51,680 nt of DNA from JAJVID01 sp035275345 (lineage in GTDB: Bacteria > Acidobacteriota > Blastocatellia > RBC074), in contig DATEMY010000520.1 in the NCBI GenBank assembly GCA_035275345.1, forward strand, positions 1-51,680, given 5' to 3'. A program made the translations under genes and the position numbers. The notes below the pieces were generated by a model that was not told the DNA's origin, made no database searches, and was given only the letters and a program-made list of their open reading frames with translations. Below, in pieces: positions 28,397-37,058 of this stretch (positions within the stretch are counted from its first letter, which is position 1; each line of letters starts with the position of its first letter).

Positions 28397-31003
28397 CTAA
28401 CCGTCCTTGTTTTGATCCCACAGGTAGAGGCCGAAAATCGAACCCTTTCCGGGTTTGCTCTCTACAGTCACTGTCCCGTTATGGAGTTCGGCGACCTCCT
28501 TCACAAGCGCCAACCCAAGTCCGGCGCCCGGAACGTCGGAGTTCGCGGCGCGAGGCACGCGGTAGAATTTCTCGAAGATATGAGAGAGAAACTCAGGCGC
28601 GACGCCGCAACCCTGATCGACGACTTCAATCAACACGGCCCTACTGTCAGCGCAGGCGTTGACCGTGATGGTGGAATTTTCGGGGCTGAATTTGATGGCG
28701 TTGTCGACCAGGTTGGTCACGGCGCGGGTGATCAGGTCCGCATCGCCCAGGATCGGCGGCAAGTCCGTTGAAAGATTGCGATCTATTTTGATCCCGGCGC
28801 GTTCGGCCACAGGGGAAAGCAACAGCAGCGCTCTTTCAATAAGTTGTTCGATCCGCAAAGGCGCGAGCCTTAACTGGCGCGCTCCGGATTCCAAACGCGT
28901 GAGGTCGAGGTATTCATCGATCATGCGGGCCAGCCGCTTCGCCTCGTCGTTGATAATCAAATGCATCTCGCGCCGCCGCGCGGCGTCCATTTCGAACTGT
29001 GAGAGCAGCTCGCTCATTCCCTGAATGGCGGTGAGCGGGGTCTTCAATTCATGCGTCACCAGCGCCATGACGTCGCGCTGTGTGCGTTGCAATTCGCGAT
29101 GCCGCGTAATGTCGGTAAAGATCGCGACAATCCCGTAGACCTCGCCGTAGGCCGAGTCGGCGACCGATGAAACTCGCAGGAAATAATGTCGAGCGCTGTT
29201 GGCGCCGGCGCCGAGAGTGATTTCACGCTCTACGGATTCGCGCTCCTCCAGCAGTCGCCGCAGCGCTTCGCGCGCCGCCCCCGCCGACTGCAGGCGCGAG
29301 ACGATCGTCGAAGATTGTTGAGCGGGCAAGGATTCGGCCTCGATAATGCGTTCGAACAAGTCGCTGCCGGCGAGCGCTCGTTCGGGGAGGCCGAGAATTT
29401 GCGCCGCGCGAGGATTGGCGAAGATGATACTGGCGTCGGTCGCCGCGATGATCAGTCCATCCTCAACTGATCGCAGCGCCCGGCCGATAAACTGGGCGCG
29501 TTGTAACAACCGCTGGTTGAGCGCCTTCAACTCACGAGCCTTCCATTCGGCGCCGCGGGGCCATATCGTCGAACGCCGCTTCGCATCTTTGTCTTCCGAC
29601 TCGATCAACCCGGATTGATCCATCTCAGCCTCGTCAGGCGCCGCAGGCAATAACGATTCTCCCGCCTTTGACAGTTCGACTATTCTCGAATCTACCTCGC
29701 GGCTCAGCACAAACGATCGCCGTAACAGGGTCAGAGGCGTAGCGATCGTGAAAGCGATGATCATGGGCGCGACCGGCGGCAAAATCAGCCACCTGGTAAA
29801 CGCCAGGTAAGAGGTCAGGAAGATCAAGGCCAATAGAATCCCAAGCGCGGCGATTTGCCGCGCTATTTCATAATTTCCCTGCGCAAGCGCGGCAAAAAGG
29901 ATCACTCCGGCGCCGGCCAGCAGAGAACAAAGGAAGACGAACCAATCCGGGAACTCACGATAAAATCTCTCGCGGAGAATGGTATTAACCTGGTTCGCCA
30001 ACACTTCGATTCCGGGCATTAAATCGCTGCGCAACCGGTCATTATTCACACTATGAATAAACGGGGACGCCACTTTTTCTCCGAGCGTGGCGGCCGTCGC
30101 GCCGATCAGCAGGTATTTGTTCCGTAACTTCTGCGGATCGACGCGTCCGTCTATAACCTCGCTAAAACTGATCGTTTGCGGCGCGAAAGAACCGGTCGGT
30201 CCGATGTAATCTATCGACAATCGCTCGGCGGACAGACGCTCCGGTCTTGCGCCTGTCGATTCGATGATCTGTGAGTCCGGATTGGTTGTAACAGGCAGGA
30301 TACGCTTACCGATGGCGAGGGACTGAGGCAGGCCGCGTAGATCGCCGGCGCCCAATCCGTCGCCAATCCGAATCAACTCGACCGCCATCGCCCATAAAGC
30401 CTCTCCCTGATCATCGGCTTCACGCAGCACCAGCGTTCGCGCGACGCCGTCAAACCCGGTGTGGACGTCGACATGGCCAACTCCGGCGGCGTTCGATTCA
30501 ATTTCTGGTAAGGGGCGCAGCCAGGCGATTTCGTCGTTATTCGTGGCGCCCGCAGTCAACTGGGCCGCGACGACGACATTGCCCGCGCGCATAATGGCCG
30601 AGGCTAATGCGGCGTCTTCAGATTTGATCGTCGGTTCAACGTAAAGCACGTCGAGCGCGATCGCCTTCGGCTGGGCGCTTTTCAAATGGTCGAGCGCTCG
30701 CGCCATCAGCGATCGAGGCCAGGGGAAGCGCCCGAAGCGTTTGATGCTCGGCTCGTCAATGGCGACGATCACGATGTCATCCGGAACTCTCAACAGGCCG
30801 CGCTGCCGCATCAGCCAGTCGCTCGCCATCGTCTCCAATCCCGGGACTCGCCAGACAATCCACAGGGCAAGGGTCGCCGAAAACAAGATTGACGCAATCG
30901 CCCAAATTGCTCCTTTGAATCTCGACAAAATCTCAGGATTCCCCTTCCGGCAGAAAAATGACGGACAGCTGCGCTGTACTGCAATAAGGGCGCCAGGAAT
31001 CAA
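28397..31003 (-). CDS. CHASE2-PAS sensor histidine kinase
   Basis: The protein has up to 868 residues. The first membrane helix is near 31-51, then a periplasmic CHASE2 domain (about 55-335: DDIVIVAIDEPSIKRFGRFPWPRS, AIALDVLYVEPT, DRLRSDLMPGIEVLANQVNTILRERF). Three membrane helices follow (about 345-425), then a PAS domain (IIAATDASIIFANPRAAQILGL) and HisKA with His651 (THELKTPL). The HATPase has N-box NLVDN (764-768), DQGCG and GAGLGLALV. The start is uncertain: TTG at 31003 overlaps the psd stop codon, and an in-frame TTG at 30928 better fits the first helix. It pairs with the abutting NtrC-type regulator. CHASE2 ligands are unknown. Confidence 0.92.
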   Translation of the reverse strand: MIPGALIAVQRSCPSFFCRKGNPEILSRFKGAIWAIASILFSATLALWIVWRVPGLETMASDWLMRQRGLLRVPDDIVIVAIDEPSIKRFGRFPWPRSLMARALDHLKSAQPKAIALDVLYVEPTIKSEDAALASAIMRAGNVVVAAQLTAGATNNDEIAWLRPLPEIESNAAGVGHVDVHTGFDGVARTLVLREADDQGEALWAMAVELIRIGDGLGAGDLRGLPQSLAIGKRILPVTTNPDSQIIESTGARPERLSAERLSIDYIGPTGSFAPQTISFSEVIDGRVDPQKLRNKYLLIGATAATLGEKVASPFIHSVNNDRLRSDLMPGIEVLANQVNTILRERFYREFPDWFVFLCSLLAGAGVILFAALAQGNYEIARQIAALGILLALIFLTSYLAFTRWLILPPVAPMIIAFTIATPLTLLRRSFVLSREVDSRIVELSKAGESLLPAAPDEAEMDQSGLIESEDKDAKRRSTIWPRGAEWKARELKALNQRLLQRAQFIGRALRSVEDGLIIAATDASIIFANPRAAQILGLPERALAGSDLFERIIEAESLPAQQSSTIVSRLQSAGAAREALRRLLEERESVEREITLGAGANSARHYFLRVSSVADSAYGEVYGIVAIFTDITRHRELQRTQRDVMALVTHELKTPLTAIQGMSELLSQFEMDAARRREMHLIINDEAKRLARMIDEYLDLTRLESGARQLRLAPLRIEQLIERALLLLSPVAERAGIKIDRNLSTDLPPILGDADLITRAVTNLVDNAIKFSPENSTITVNACADSRAVLIEVVDQGCGVAPEFLSHIFEKFYRVPRAANSDVPGAGLGLALVKEVAELHNGTVTVESKPGKGSIFGLYLWDQNKDG

Positions 31004-31890
31004 AATTTACTGCCAATCTTCTCGCCATATTTCACAATTGTTTCGATCCCTCTGGCCGAATATTCCGCGATATCTTCGTCAACCTTTGCGGCCCCGGACT
31101 TCAACAATAAAATCGCCGTTGAGCCGCCGAATTCAAAATACCCTTTTATCTCGCCTCTCTTAAACCGCCCGCCCTCGGGGTGATTTTGAACGATGCGGCC
31201 GACGCATACGGCGCCCACGTCAACCTGGAGCGCTTCGCCGAAGTTCGCGGTCCTGAGAACGCAGTATTCGCGCCGGTTTTCAGTAAAGACGGCTTTCATC
31301 CTCCTCAGCGACAGCGGGTGCACGCTGCGATAGAAGCCGTTGATCGGCGCGACCGGCGATTGTTCGCAATCATCGAAATATCCGAAGCGATGGTAATCAA
31401 CCGGCGCGAGGCGGAAGATCAGGCACAGTCCCCCGACATAACCGGCGGCAATCTGTTCGTTGGCGACCAGCTGAGCGACCGTGAACGATCTGGCTTTTAC
31501 CGGATAGATTGTGTTTTCCCGGATCGGGTAAGCGGACAGGCGGCAATCGGCGATTGAGACCAGGTTGGAAGGATCGCGGTCAATCGGCCTTGCCGAAGCT
31601 TTCAATTTTCTGATGAAGAACTCATTGAATGAATTGAAGGATTCGATGGGGCGCTCGACTTCATCGAGGTTGATGCCGTAGCGGTCGGCGAATTTTCTGA
31701 TCTTCGCTTTCGATCCGGGGCTGCGCTGCCATCGGGCATAGAATTCGGTGGGACGCCTGTTTTTGAATAACAGCTCGGTGATGTAAAAGCCGAGCCGCGA
31801 CCCATAGAAAAACTCCATTACATCCCTCTCGAATAACTCCTCTTCGCGGATCGATCGGGTCTTGCGGTCGTATAGCAGAATTGGGTCCAT
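31000..31890 (-). CDS. psd: Phosphatidylserine decarboxylase, type II
   Basis: Psd makes phosphatidylethanolamine from phosphatidylserine at the inner membrane. The 296-residue protein has the usual family size, the FIRKLKASARPID and APVDYHRFG segments, and the self-cleavage motif GGST (255-258), where Ser257 becomes the pyruvoyl group; the GGST form is known from yeast Psd2. The ATG at 31890 (MDPILLYDRKT) fits the family start; 23 further codons upstream look non-coding. There is no strong ribosome-binding site. Its stop codon overlaps the first possible start of the CHASE2 kinase, so a lipid gene heads the signalling operon. Confidence 0.92.
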   Translation of the reverse strand: MDPILLYDRKTRSIREEELFERDVMEFFYGSRLGFYITELLFKNRRPTEFYARWQRSPGSKAKIRKFADRYGINLDEVERPIESFNSFNEFFIRKLKASARPIDRDPSNLVSIADCRLSAYPIRENTIYPVKARSFTVAQLVANEQIAAGYVGGLCLIFRLAPVDYHRFGYFDDCEQSPVAPINGFYRSVHPLSLRRMKAVFTENRREYCVLRTANFGEALQVDVGAVCVGRIVQNHPEGGRFKRGEIKGYFEFGGSTAILLLKSGAAKVDEDIAEYSARGIETIVKYGEKIGSKF

Positions 31891-32035
31891 GAAAACAATT
31901 ATGCCGAATTGCCGCCGCAAGCGGTAGCGGGCCTCCGACAAGCCGCTTTGCAAAAACACGACCTGCTGATTATCATCTCGGCTTGCTCCCGCACAGATAA
32001 AATTCCATTACATTGCCGTAGGTTTGAGGAGAACA

Positions 32036-33436
32036 ATGCCCGAATCATTTGATGTCACAGTTATCGGCGCGGGGCCTGGAGGCTATGTGGCGGCCATCCG
32101 GGCCGCGCAAGTCGGTTTGAAAACGGCGATCATCGAAAAAGATAAGGATCTCGGCGGCACTTGTTTATTGCGTGGTTGCATCCCCACCAAAGAGCTGCTC
32201 CACTCCGCTCAGGTTTACGATCTGGTCAATAATCCTACGGAATTCGGCGTCAGCGTCGAAGGCATCAAATTACATTTCGACAAGGTCATGGCCCGCAAGA
32301 ACCGGGTCGTCGCCAAGCTTTCCAAGGGCGTTGATTTTCTGATGAAGAAACACAAGATCACCGTTTTCAAAGGGACTGGCAGATTCGAAGGCAAAGGCCG
32401 GGTGACGGTGAGAGATGGGGCGGGGCTGACGCGGGAAATTCCGACGAGAAACGTGATCATCGCGACGGGATCGGCGCCGCGGTTGCTCCCCGGAATGAAG
32501 ATCGACCCTCCGCGCATCGTGACCAGCGACGAACTGCTCGATTTCGATCATGTGCCGAAATCCATGATCGTTCTGGGCGCCGGCGCTGTCGGCGTCGAAT
32601 TCGCGTCGGTCTTTAAAAGGTTCAGCTCGGACGTGACGATCATCGAGATGCTGGACCGCCTTGTGCCAATAGAAGACGAAGAGATTTCCGCCGAGTTGCA
32701 GAGGGCGTTCCGCAAGCGCGGCATCGCATCGCTGGTCAAAACCCGTTTCGAGTCGGCCAAGGTGAACGAGGGCGGCGTCGAGGTGACTTTCACCGGGGCC
32801 GACGGCAAACAGGGAACGATCAGCGCCGAGACGCTGCTCGTGGCTGTTGGCCGTCGCCCGTACACAGACGGCCTCAGCCTGGAGAACACAAAGTGCAAGG
32901 TTGACCGGGGTTACATCAATGTTGACGAGTATATGCGCGCCTCCGAACCGAATGTCTACGCCATCGGCGACGTTGTCCCGACCCCCTGGCTGGCGCACGT
33001 GGCTTCGAAAGAAGGCTGCGTGGCCGCCGAACACATTGCGGGTCGTAATCCGCATCCGATTAATTACGACCGCGTGCCCAATTGCACATACTGTGAACCC
33101 GAAATCGGCAGTGTCGGTCTGAGCGAAGCGAAGGCGAGAGAGCGCGGCTATCAGGTCAAGGTCGGAAAATTCCCGTTCTCGGCTCTGGGTAAAGCGATGA
33201 TCCTGGGCGAGACGGAAGGCTTCGTCAAAGTCGTTACGGACGCCAAATATGACGAGGTGCTCGGCGTTCACATCATCGGCCCGCACGCCACCGACCTCCT
33301 GGCCGAAGCCTGCGTGGCGATGGGGCTGGAGGCCACGGCCGAAGAACTTGGACATATAATGCATGCGCATCCGACGCTGTCCGAAGCTGTAATGGAAGCC
33401 GCCGAAGCGGTACATGGGATGGCTACGAGCATTTAA
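32036..33436 (+). CDS. lpdA: Dihydrolipoyl dehydrogenase (E3)
   Basis: E3 reoxidises the lipoyl group of 2-oxoacid dehydrogenase or glycine-cleavage complexes, using FAD and NAD+. The 466-residue protein has the FAD motif VIGAGPGGYVAA, redox Cys43/Cys48 in GGTCLLRGCIPTK, the NAD motif VLGAGAVGVEFA, AIGDVV (second FAD site) and the C-terminal active-site HAHPTLSEAVMEAAE. GAGGAGAACA directly precedes the ATG at 32036. It is first in a plus-strand run with the E2 gene (17 bp on), lipB, a symporter and lipA. No E1 gene is in the window. Confidence 0.96.
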   Translation: MPESFDVTVIGAGPGGYVAAIRAAQVGLKTAIIEKDKDLGGTCLLRGCIPTKELLHSAQVYDLVNNPTEFGVSVEGIKLHFDKVMARKNRVVAKLSKGVDFLMKKHKITVFKGTGRFEGKGRVTVRDGAGLTREIPTRNVIIATGSAPRLLPGMKIDPPRIVTSDELLDFDHVPKSMIVLGAGAVGVEFASVFKRFSSDVTIIEMLDRLVPIEDEEISAELQRAFRKRGIASLVKTRFESAKVNEGGVEVTFTGADGKQGTISAETLLVAVGRRPYTDGLSLENTKCKVDRGYINVDEYMRASEPNVYAIGDVVPTPWLAHVASKEGCVAAEHIAGRNPHPINYDRVPNCTYCEPEIGSVGLSEAKARERGYQVKVGKFPFSALGKAMILGETEGFVKVVTDAKYDEVLGVHIIGPHATDLLAEACVAMGLEATAEELGHIMHAHPTLSEAVMEAAEAVHGMATSI

Positions 33437-33453
33437 TAACGAGGAGAGGATGA

Positions 33454-34914
33454 ATGGCTACTGATGTCTTGATGCCTCAGATGGGCGAATCCATAGCTGA
33501 GGGAACGATAGTTAAATGGTTGAAGAAGGTCGGCGACACGGTGCAGCGCGACGAGCCGTTGTTGGAGATTTCGACCGACAAGGTTGACGCTGAAATCCCG
33601 GCGCCCGCTGAGGGCGTGCTGACCGAGATTCTGGCGAAGGAAGGCGATACGGTCGCGGTTAACAGCGTGATCGCTAGGTTGGGAGAGGCTGGCGAAGCGG
33701 GCGCGGGCGCGTCCGCCGCCGCCGCTGCTGGCGCCGGCGTCGCGCCGGCCACGCCAACTACAGGCGAGTTCGCCCCGGCCCGTGAGGAGCCTTCGACTGA
33801 AACCCGCCAGGTCGTAGCGCAGCCCGCGCAGGCCGACGGGGATTCGAGACCCTTGCCGTCTCAAGCTCCGGCGCCGCCCCAGCCGCCGGCCGCGCCGCCA
33901 CGACCTCCTGTGGCGCCCCAGGCGCGAGCCATGCCGCAGGCGCCTCCCGCGCCGAGCCTAGTTCCGGCTCAGGAAGCGGGTAGAGCGCGGTCGTCACCGC
34001 TGGTTCGCAATATCGCGCGTGAACACGGCGTCAATCTCGAAGAGATTTCAGGCACCGGGTTGGGTGGACGCGTCACAAAGGACGACATTCTCAATTTCAT
34101 CGAACAGCGCAAAGCCGCTCCGGCGCCCGCTCCAGCCGCTCCGGCGCCTGCGCGAACCGCTCCAGCGCCTGCCATCGCCCCTGCGGCTCCGGCCGCTCTG
34201 ACCGGTGACCGAGTGACCATCGAGCCGATGACCAATATGCGCCGCAAGATTGCGGAGAATATGCTCAACAGCCTGAGCGTTTCGGCGCACGTCACTACCT
34301 TCTTCGAGGTTGATTTCACGAACATCGCGCGCTTGCGCGAGCGAGTGAAGAAACAATTCGAGGCGCAGAACGGCGTGAAGCTGACTTTCCTGCCTTTCGT
34401 CATCAAAGCCGCGATTGACGCGCTCAAGGTTCTTCCGGTGGTCAACTCTTCGGTCGAAGGGGAGAACATCGTTTACAAGCACGACTACAACATCGGTATC
34501 GCTGTCGCGCTCGACTGGGGATTGATCGTGCCGGTTATCAAACAGGCCGACGCGCTGAGCGTCACCGGACTGGCGCGGGCGTCCCAAGACCTCGCCCATC
34601 GCGCGCGCAGCAAACAACTCAAACCGGATGAAGTCTCCGGCGGAACTTTCTCGATTACCAATTTCGGCCTCTTCGGCGGTTACACGGCGGCGCCGATCAT
34701 TAACCAACCGCAGGTCGCTATTCTGGGACTGGGCGGAATCCACAAGAAACCGTGGGTGATCGAGACTGATGACGGCGACGCGATCGCGATCCGCCACATC
34801 GGCGCGGTGAGCCTGTCGTTCGATCACCGCGTCATCGACGGCGCGGTCGGCGACCAGTTCCTCGCCCACATCAAGAAGACGATTGAGACGACCGATTTCT
34901 CGGCGCTGCTGTAA
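33454..34914 (+). CDS. 2-oxoacid dehydrogenase E2 (dihydrolipoyl acyltransferase, SucB-like)
   Basis: The 486-residue protein has one lipoyl domain (1-76, Lys43 in EISTDKVDAEIPAP), a long Ala/Pro linker, a peripheral-subunit-binding domain (SSPLVRNIAREHGVNLEEISGTGLGGRVTKDDIL), a second Ala/Pro linker and the catalytic core ending SLSFDHRVIDGAVGDQF with the active His and Asp. The lipoyl domain (VLMPQMGES-EGT) resembles SucB or branched-chain E2 more than pyruvate E2; the exact complex is uncertain without E1. AGGAGAGG lies before the ATG. Neighbouring lipB and lipA supply its cofactor. Confidence 0.93.
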   Translation: MATDVLMPQMGESIAEGTIVKWLKKVGDTVQRDEPLLEISTDKVDAEIPAPAEGVLTEILAKEGDTVAVNSVIARLGEAGEAGAGASAAAAAGAGVAPATPTTGEFAPAREEPSTETRQVVAQPAQADGDSRPLPSQAPAPPQPPAAPPRPPVAPQARAMPQAPPAPSLVPAQEAGRARSSPLVRNIAREHGVNLEEISGTGLGGRVTKDDILNFIEQRKAAPAPAPAAPAPARTAPAPAIAPAAPAALTGDRVTIEPMTNMRRKIAENMLNSLSVSAHVTTFFEVDFTNIARLRERVKKQFEAQNGVKLTFLPFVIKAAIDALKVLPVVNSSVEGENIVYKHDYNIGIAVALDWGLIVPVIKQADALSVTGLARASQDLAHRARSKQLKPDEVSGGTFSITNFGLFGGYTAAPIINQPQVAILGLGGIHKKPWVIETDDGDAIAIRHIGAVSLSFDHRVIDGAVGDQFLAHIKKTIETTDFSALL

Positions 34915-35011
34915 AAGCCGAATTGAAGATCTCGCCTGGGCGCTCGGCGCGTACCCAGGCGCGCTGGAAGCGGCGCGTACCCGGGCTGCTCCCAAGCGAC
35001 GCGTGTTTCCG

Positions 35012-35743
35012 ATGCGAGTCTGCGAAATAAGTTATCTGGGGTTGACGCCGTACGACGAGGCGCATACGCTGCAGCGCGATCTGGCCGAACGGCGCAAGCG
35101 CGACGAAATTCCCGATCAATTCTTGCTGCTCGAACATCCGCACGTCATCACGCTCGGACGTGCGGCCAACCGCGCGAACGTCCTGGCCGACGACACTGTG
35201 CGGACCCAGTTCGGCGTCGAGCTTTTTGAAACCGGGCGCGGAGGCGATGTAACCTATCACGGCCCCGGACAATTGGTCGGCTATCCGATCGTCAAGTTGC
35301 TGCCCGGTCGTCAGGACATCCGCCGTTACGTGCGCGACATTCAGGAAGTGCTGGTCCGCGCGGCGAGCGATTTTGGGGTGGAAGCGGAACCCCGCGGCGG
35401 CGATTTCGTCGGCGTCTGGGTGGGAGCAGAAAAGCTCGCGGCGATTGGCGTTCGTATCTCGCGCTGGGTGACGATGCACGGGTTCGCGTTCAACGTCACC
35501 ACCGATTTGAATTACTTTCAATTGATAGTTCCTTGCGGTATTCGCGGTCACGGAGTGACTTCCCTGCAAAAGTTGTTAGGCCGCCCTGTCGAAATGAGTG
35601 AAGTGACCGGAAGCGTCAAGCGCCATTTCGGCGAAGTGTTCAACCGAGAGCTAGTTGCCGGTGATTGCCGGCCAGTGGTGGGTGATCATGGTTCACCGGC
35701 CATTGAGTACCAAACGCCGATTACCAAACACCAACAAGCATGA
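35012..35743 (+). CDS. lipB: Octanoyl-ACP:protein N-octanoyltransferase
   Basis: LipB moves octanoate from acyl carrier protein to the lipoyl-domain lysine. The 243-residue protein has the family signature ETGRGGDVTYHGPGQ (73-87), Lys141 in GAEKLAAIGVRI and Cys175 in PCGI, the catalytic pair. The ATG at 35012 (MRVCEISYLG) matches the family start; the open frame upstream runs back into the E2 gene and is not conserved-looking. The last 25-30 residues (from about VAGDCRPVVGDHG) look encoded by an inserted GGTGATT/ACCAA-type repeat. The stop overlaps the symporter ATG by 4 nt. Confidence 0.93.
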   Translation: MRVCEISYLGLTPYDEAHTLQRDLAERRKRDEIPDQFLLLEHPHVITLGRAANRANVLADDTVRTQFGVELFETGRGGDVTYHGPGQLVGYPIVKLLPGRQDIRRYVRDIQEVLVRAASDFGVEAEPRGGDFVGVWVGAEKLAAIGVRISRWVTMHGFAFNVTTDLNYFQLIVPCGIRGHGVTSLQKLLGRPVEMSEVTGSVKRHFGEVFNRELVAGDCRPVVGDHGSPAIEYQTPITKHQQA

Positions 35744-37035
35744 AAAAATTCCGCCTCTCCCTTACGACACAGATCTTCATCGGACTTGCCCTGGGCGTGA
35801 TCGTAGGCGCCTTGATACACCGCCTCGATGCGGATCCCTATCACAAAGAACAGGCCATTCAATGGGTGCGCGTGCTTAGCCGCATCTTCCTGAATTTGAT
35901 TAAGGTGATCATCGCGCCGCTGATCTTCTCGACGCTCGTGGTGGGAATCGCCGGCGCAGGCAGCCTCAAGGAAGTAGGGCGCATTGGCCTCAAAGCCATC
36001 ATCTATTTTGAGATCGTTACGACCCTGGCGCTTTTCATCGGGCTCGGCGCGGTCAACCTGACCAAACCGGGCATAGGAGTGAATTTGCCGGCGGAGCAAA
36101 GCGTCGAAGCTAAACAGATTGCGGCGAACGCCAGCAAAATGACGCCGCAGGAACACATCGTCAATATCTTCCCGACCAGCCTACTCAAATCGATGGCCGA
36201 TAACGACGTGTTGCAGATCGTCGTCTTCAGTCTGATCTTCGCTATCGGTGTGGCTTCGATCGGTGAGAAGGGAAGGCCGATGCTGGCTTTCTGCGAATCG
36301 CTCTCGGAGGCGATGTTTAAATTCACGAACTACGTGATGAAGTTCGCGCCGTACGGCGTGGGGGCGGCGATGGCCGTGACGGTGGGAAACAAGGGCCTGA
36401 CCGTGCTGAAAAACCTGGGGCTGCTGATCCTGACACTTTACGGCGCGCTCATCGTGTTCGTTGTAGTCGTATTAGGCTTAGTCGCTTTGATGATCCGGCT
36501 GCCGCTGCGCCGCTTTATAAGTCTGGTCAGAGAGCCGGCGCTCCTGGCGTTCACGACCACTTCGAGCGAGTCAGCGTTTCCGAAGGCGTTGGAGAATATG
36601 GAGCGCTTAGGCGTACCGCGCCGCATCGTCAGCTTTATTCTGCCGATGGGCTATAGCTTCAACCTGGACGGCTCGACGCTCTATCTGTCCCTGGCGGCGG
36701 TCTTTGTCGCGCAGGCGTCGAACAACTCACTGACGATAGGGCAGCAGTTGCTCATCGTGCTCACATTGATGCTTTCGACGAAGGGGATCGCCGCCGTGCC
36801 GCGCGCGTCGCTGGTCGTGCTGGCCGGGACGCTGGCGCAGTTTGGGTTACCGCTCGAAGGCATTGCCGTAATCCTGGGCGTTGATGAATTAATGGATATG
36901 GCTCGCACGGCCACGAACGTCATCGGGAACTGCCTGGCGACAGTGGTGGTCGCGCGATGGGAAGGCGAGTTCAATGACAAGGGCAACGAGATTCTCGAGC
37001 CGGTCGCCGTGGCGGCCACGCCGCATCAACACTAG
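35740..37035 (+). CDS. Dicarboxylate/amino acid:cation symporter (DAACS family)
   Basis: This 431-residue membrane protein belongs to the glutamate/C4-dicarboxylate carriers (GltP/DctA type). It shows TTSSESAFPKALENM (hairpin HP1), GYSFNLDGSTLYL (helix TM7), MLSTKGIAAVPRA (HP2) and DELMDMARTATNVIGN (TM8), which bind substrate and sodium or proton. It overlaps lipB by ATGA. Its place between lipB and lipA suggests co-expression with a 2-oxoacid dehydrogenase; uptake of glutamate or C4 acids would feed such a pathway, which is an inference. Confidence 0.93.
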   Translation: MKKFRLSLTTQIFIGLALGVIVGALIHRLDADPYHKEQAIQWVRVLSRIFLNLIKVIIAPLIFSTLVVGIAGAGSLKEVGRIGLKAIIYFEIVTTLALFIGLGAVNLTKPGIGVNLPAEQSVEAKQIAANASKMTPQEHIVNIFPTSLLKSMADNDVLQIVVFSLIFAIGVASIGEKGRPMLAFCESLSEAMFKFTNYVMKFAPYGVGAAMAVTVGNKGLTVLKNLGLLILTLYGALIVFVVVVLGLVALMIRLPLRRFISLVREPALLAFTTTSSESAFPKALENMERLGVPRRIVSFILPMGYSFNLDGSTLYLSLAAVFVAQASNNSLTIGQQLLIVLTLMLSTKGIAAVPRASLVVLAGTLAQFGLPLEGIAVILGVDELMDMARTATNVIGNCLATVVVARWEGEFNDKGNEILEPVAVAATPHQH

Positions 37036-37058
37036 CGGCCTGCTATAATCTTCCTGCT

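Noticed and set aside
32270..33415. Long antisense frame over lpdA
   Set aside because: The His/Arg-rich product has no recognisable family, and the lpdA reading is complete and conserved.
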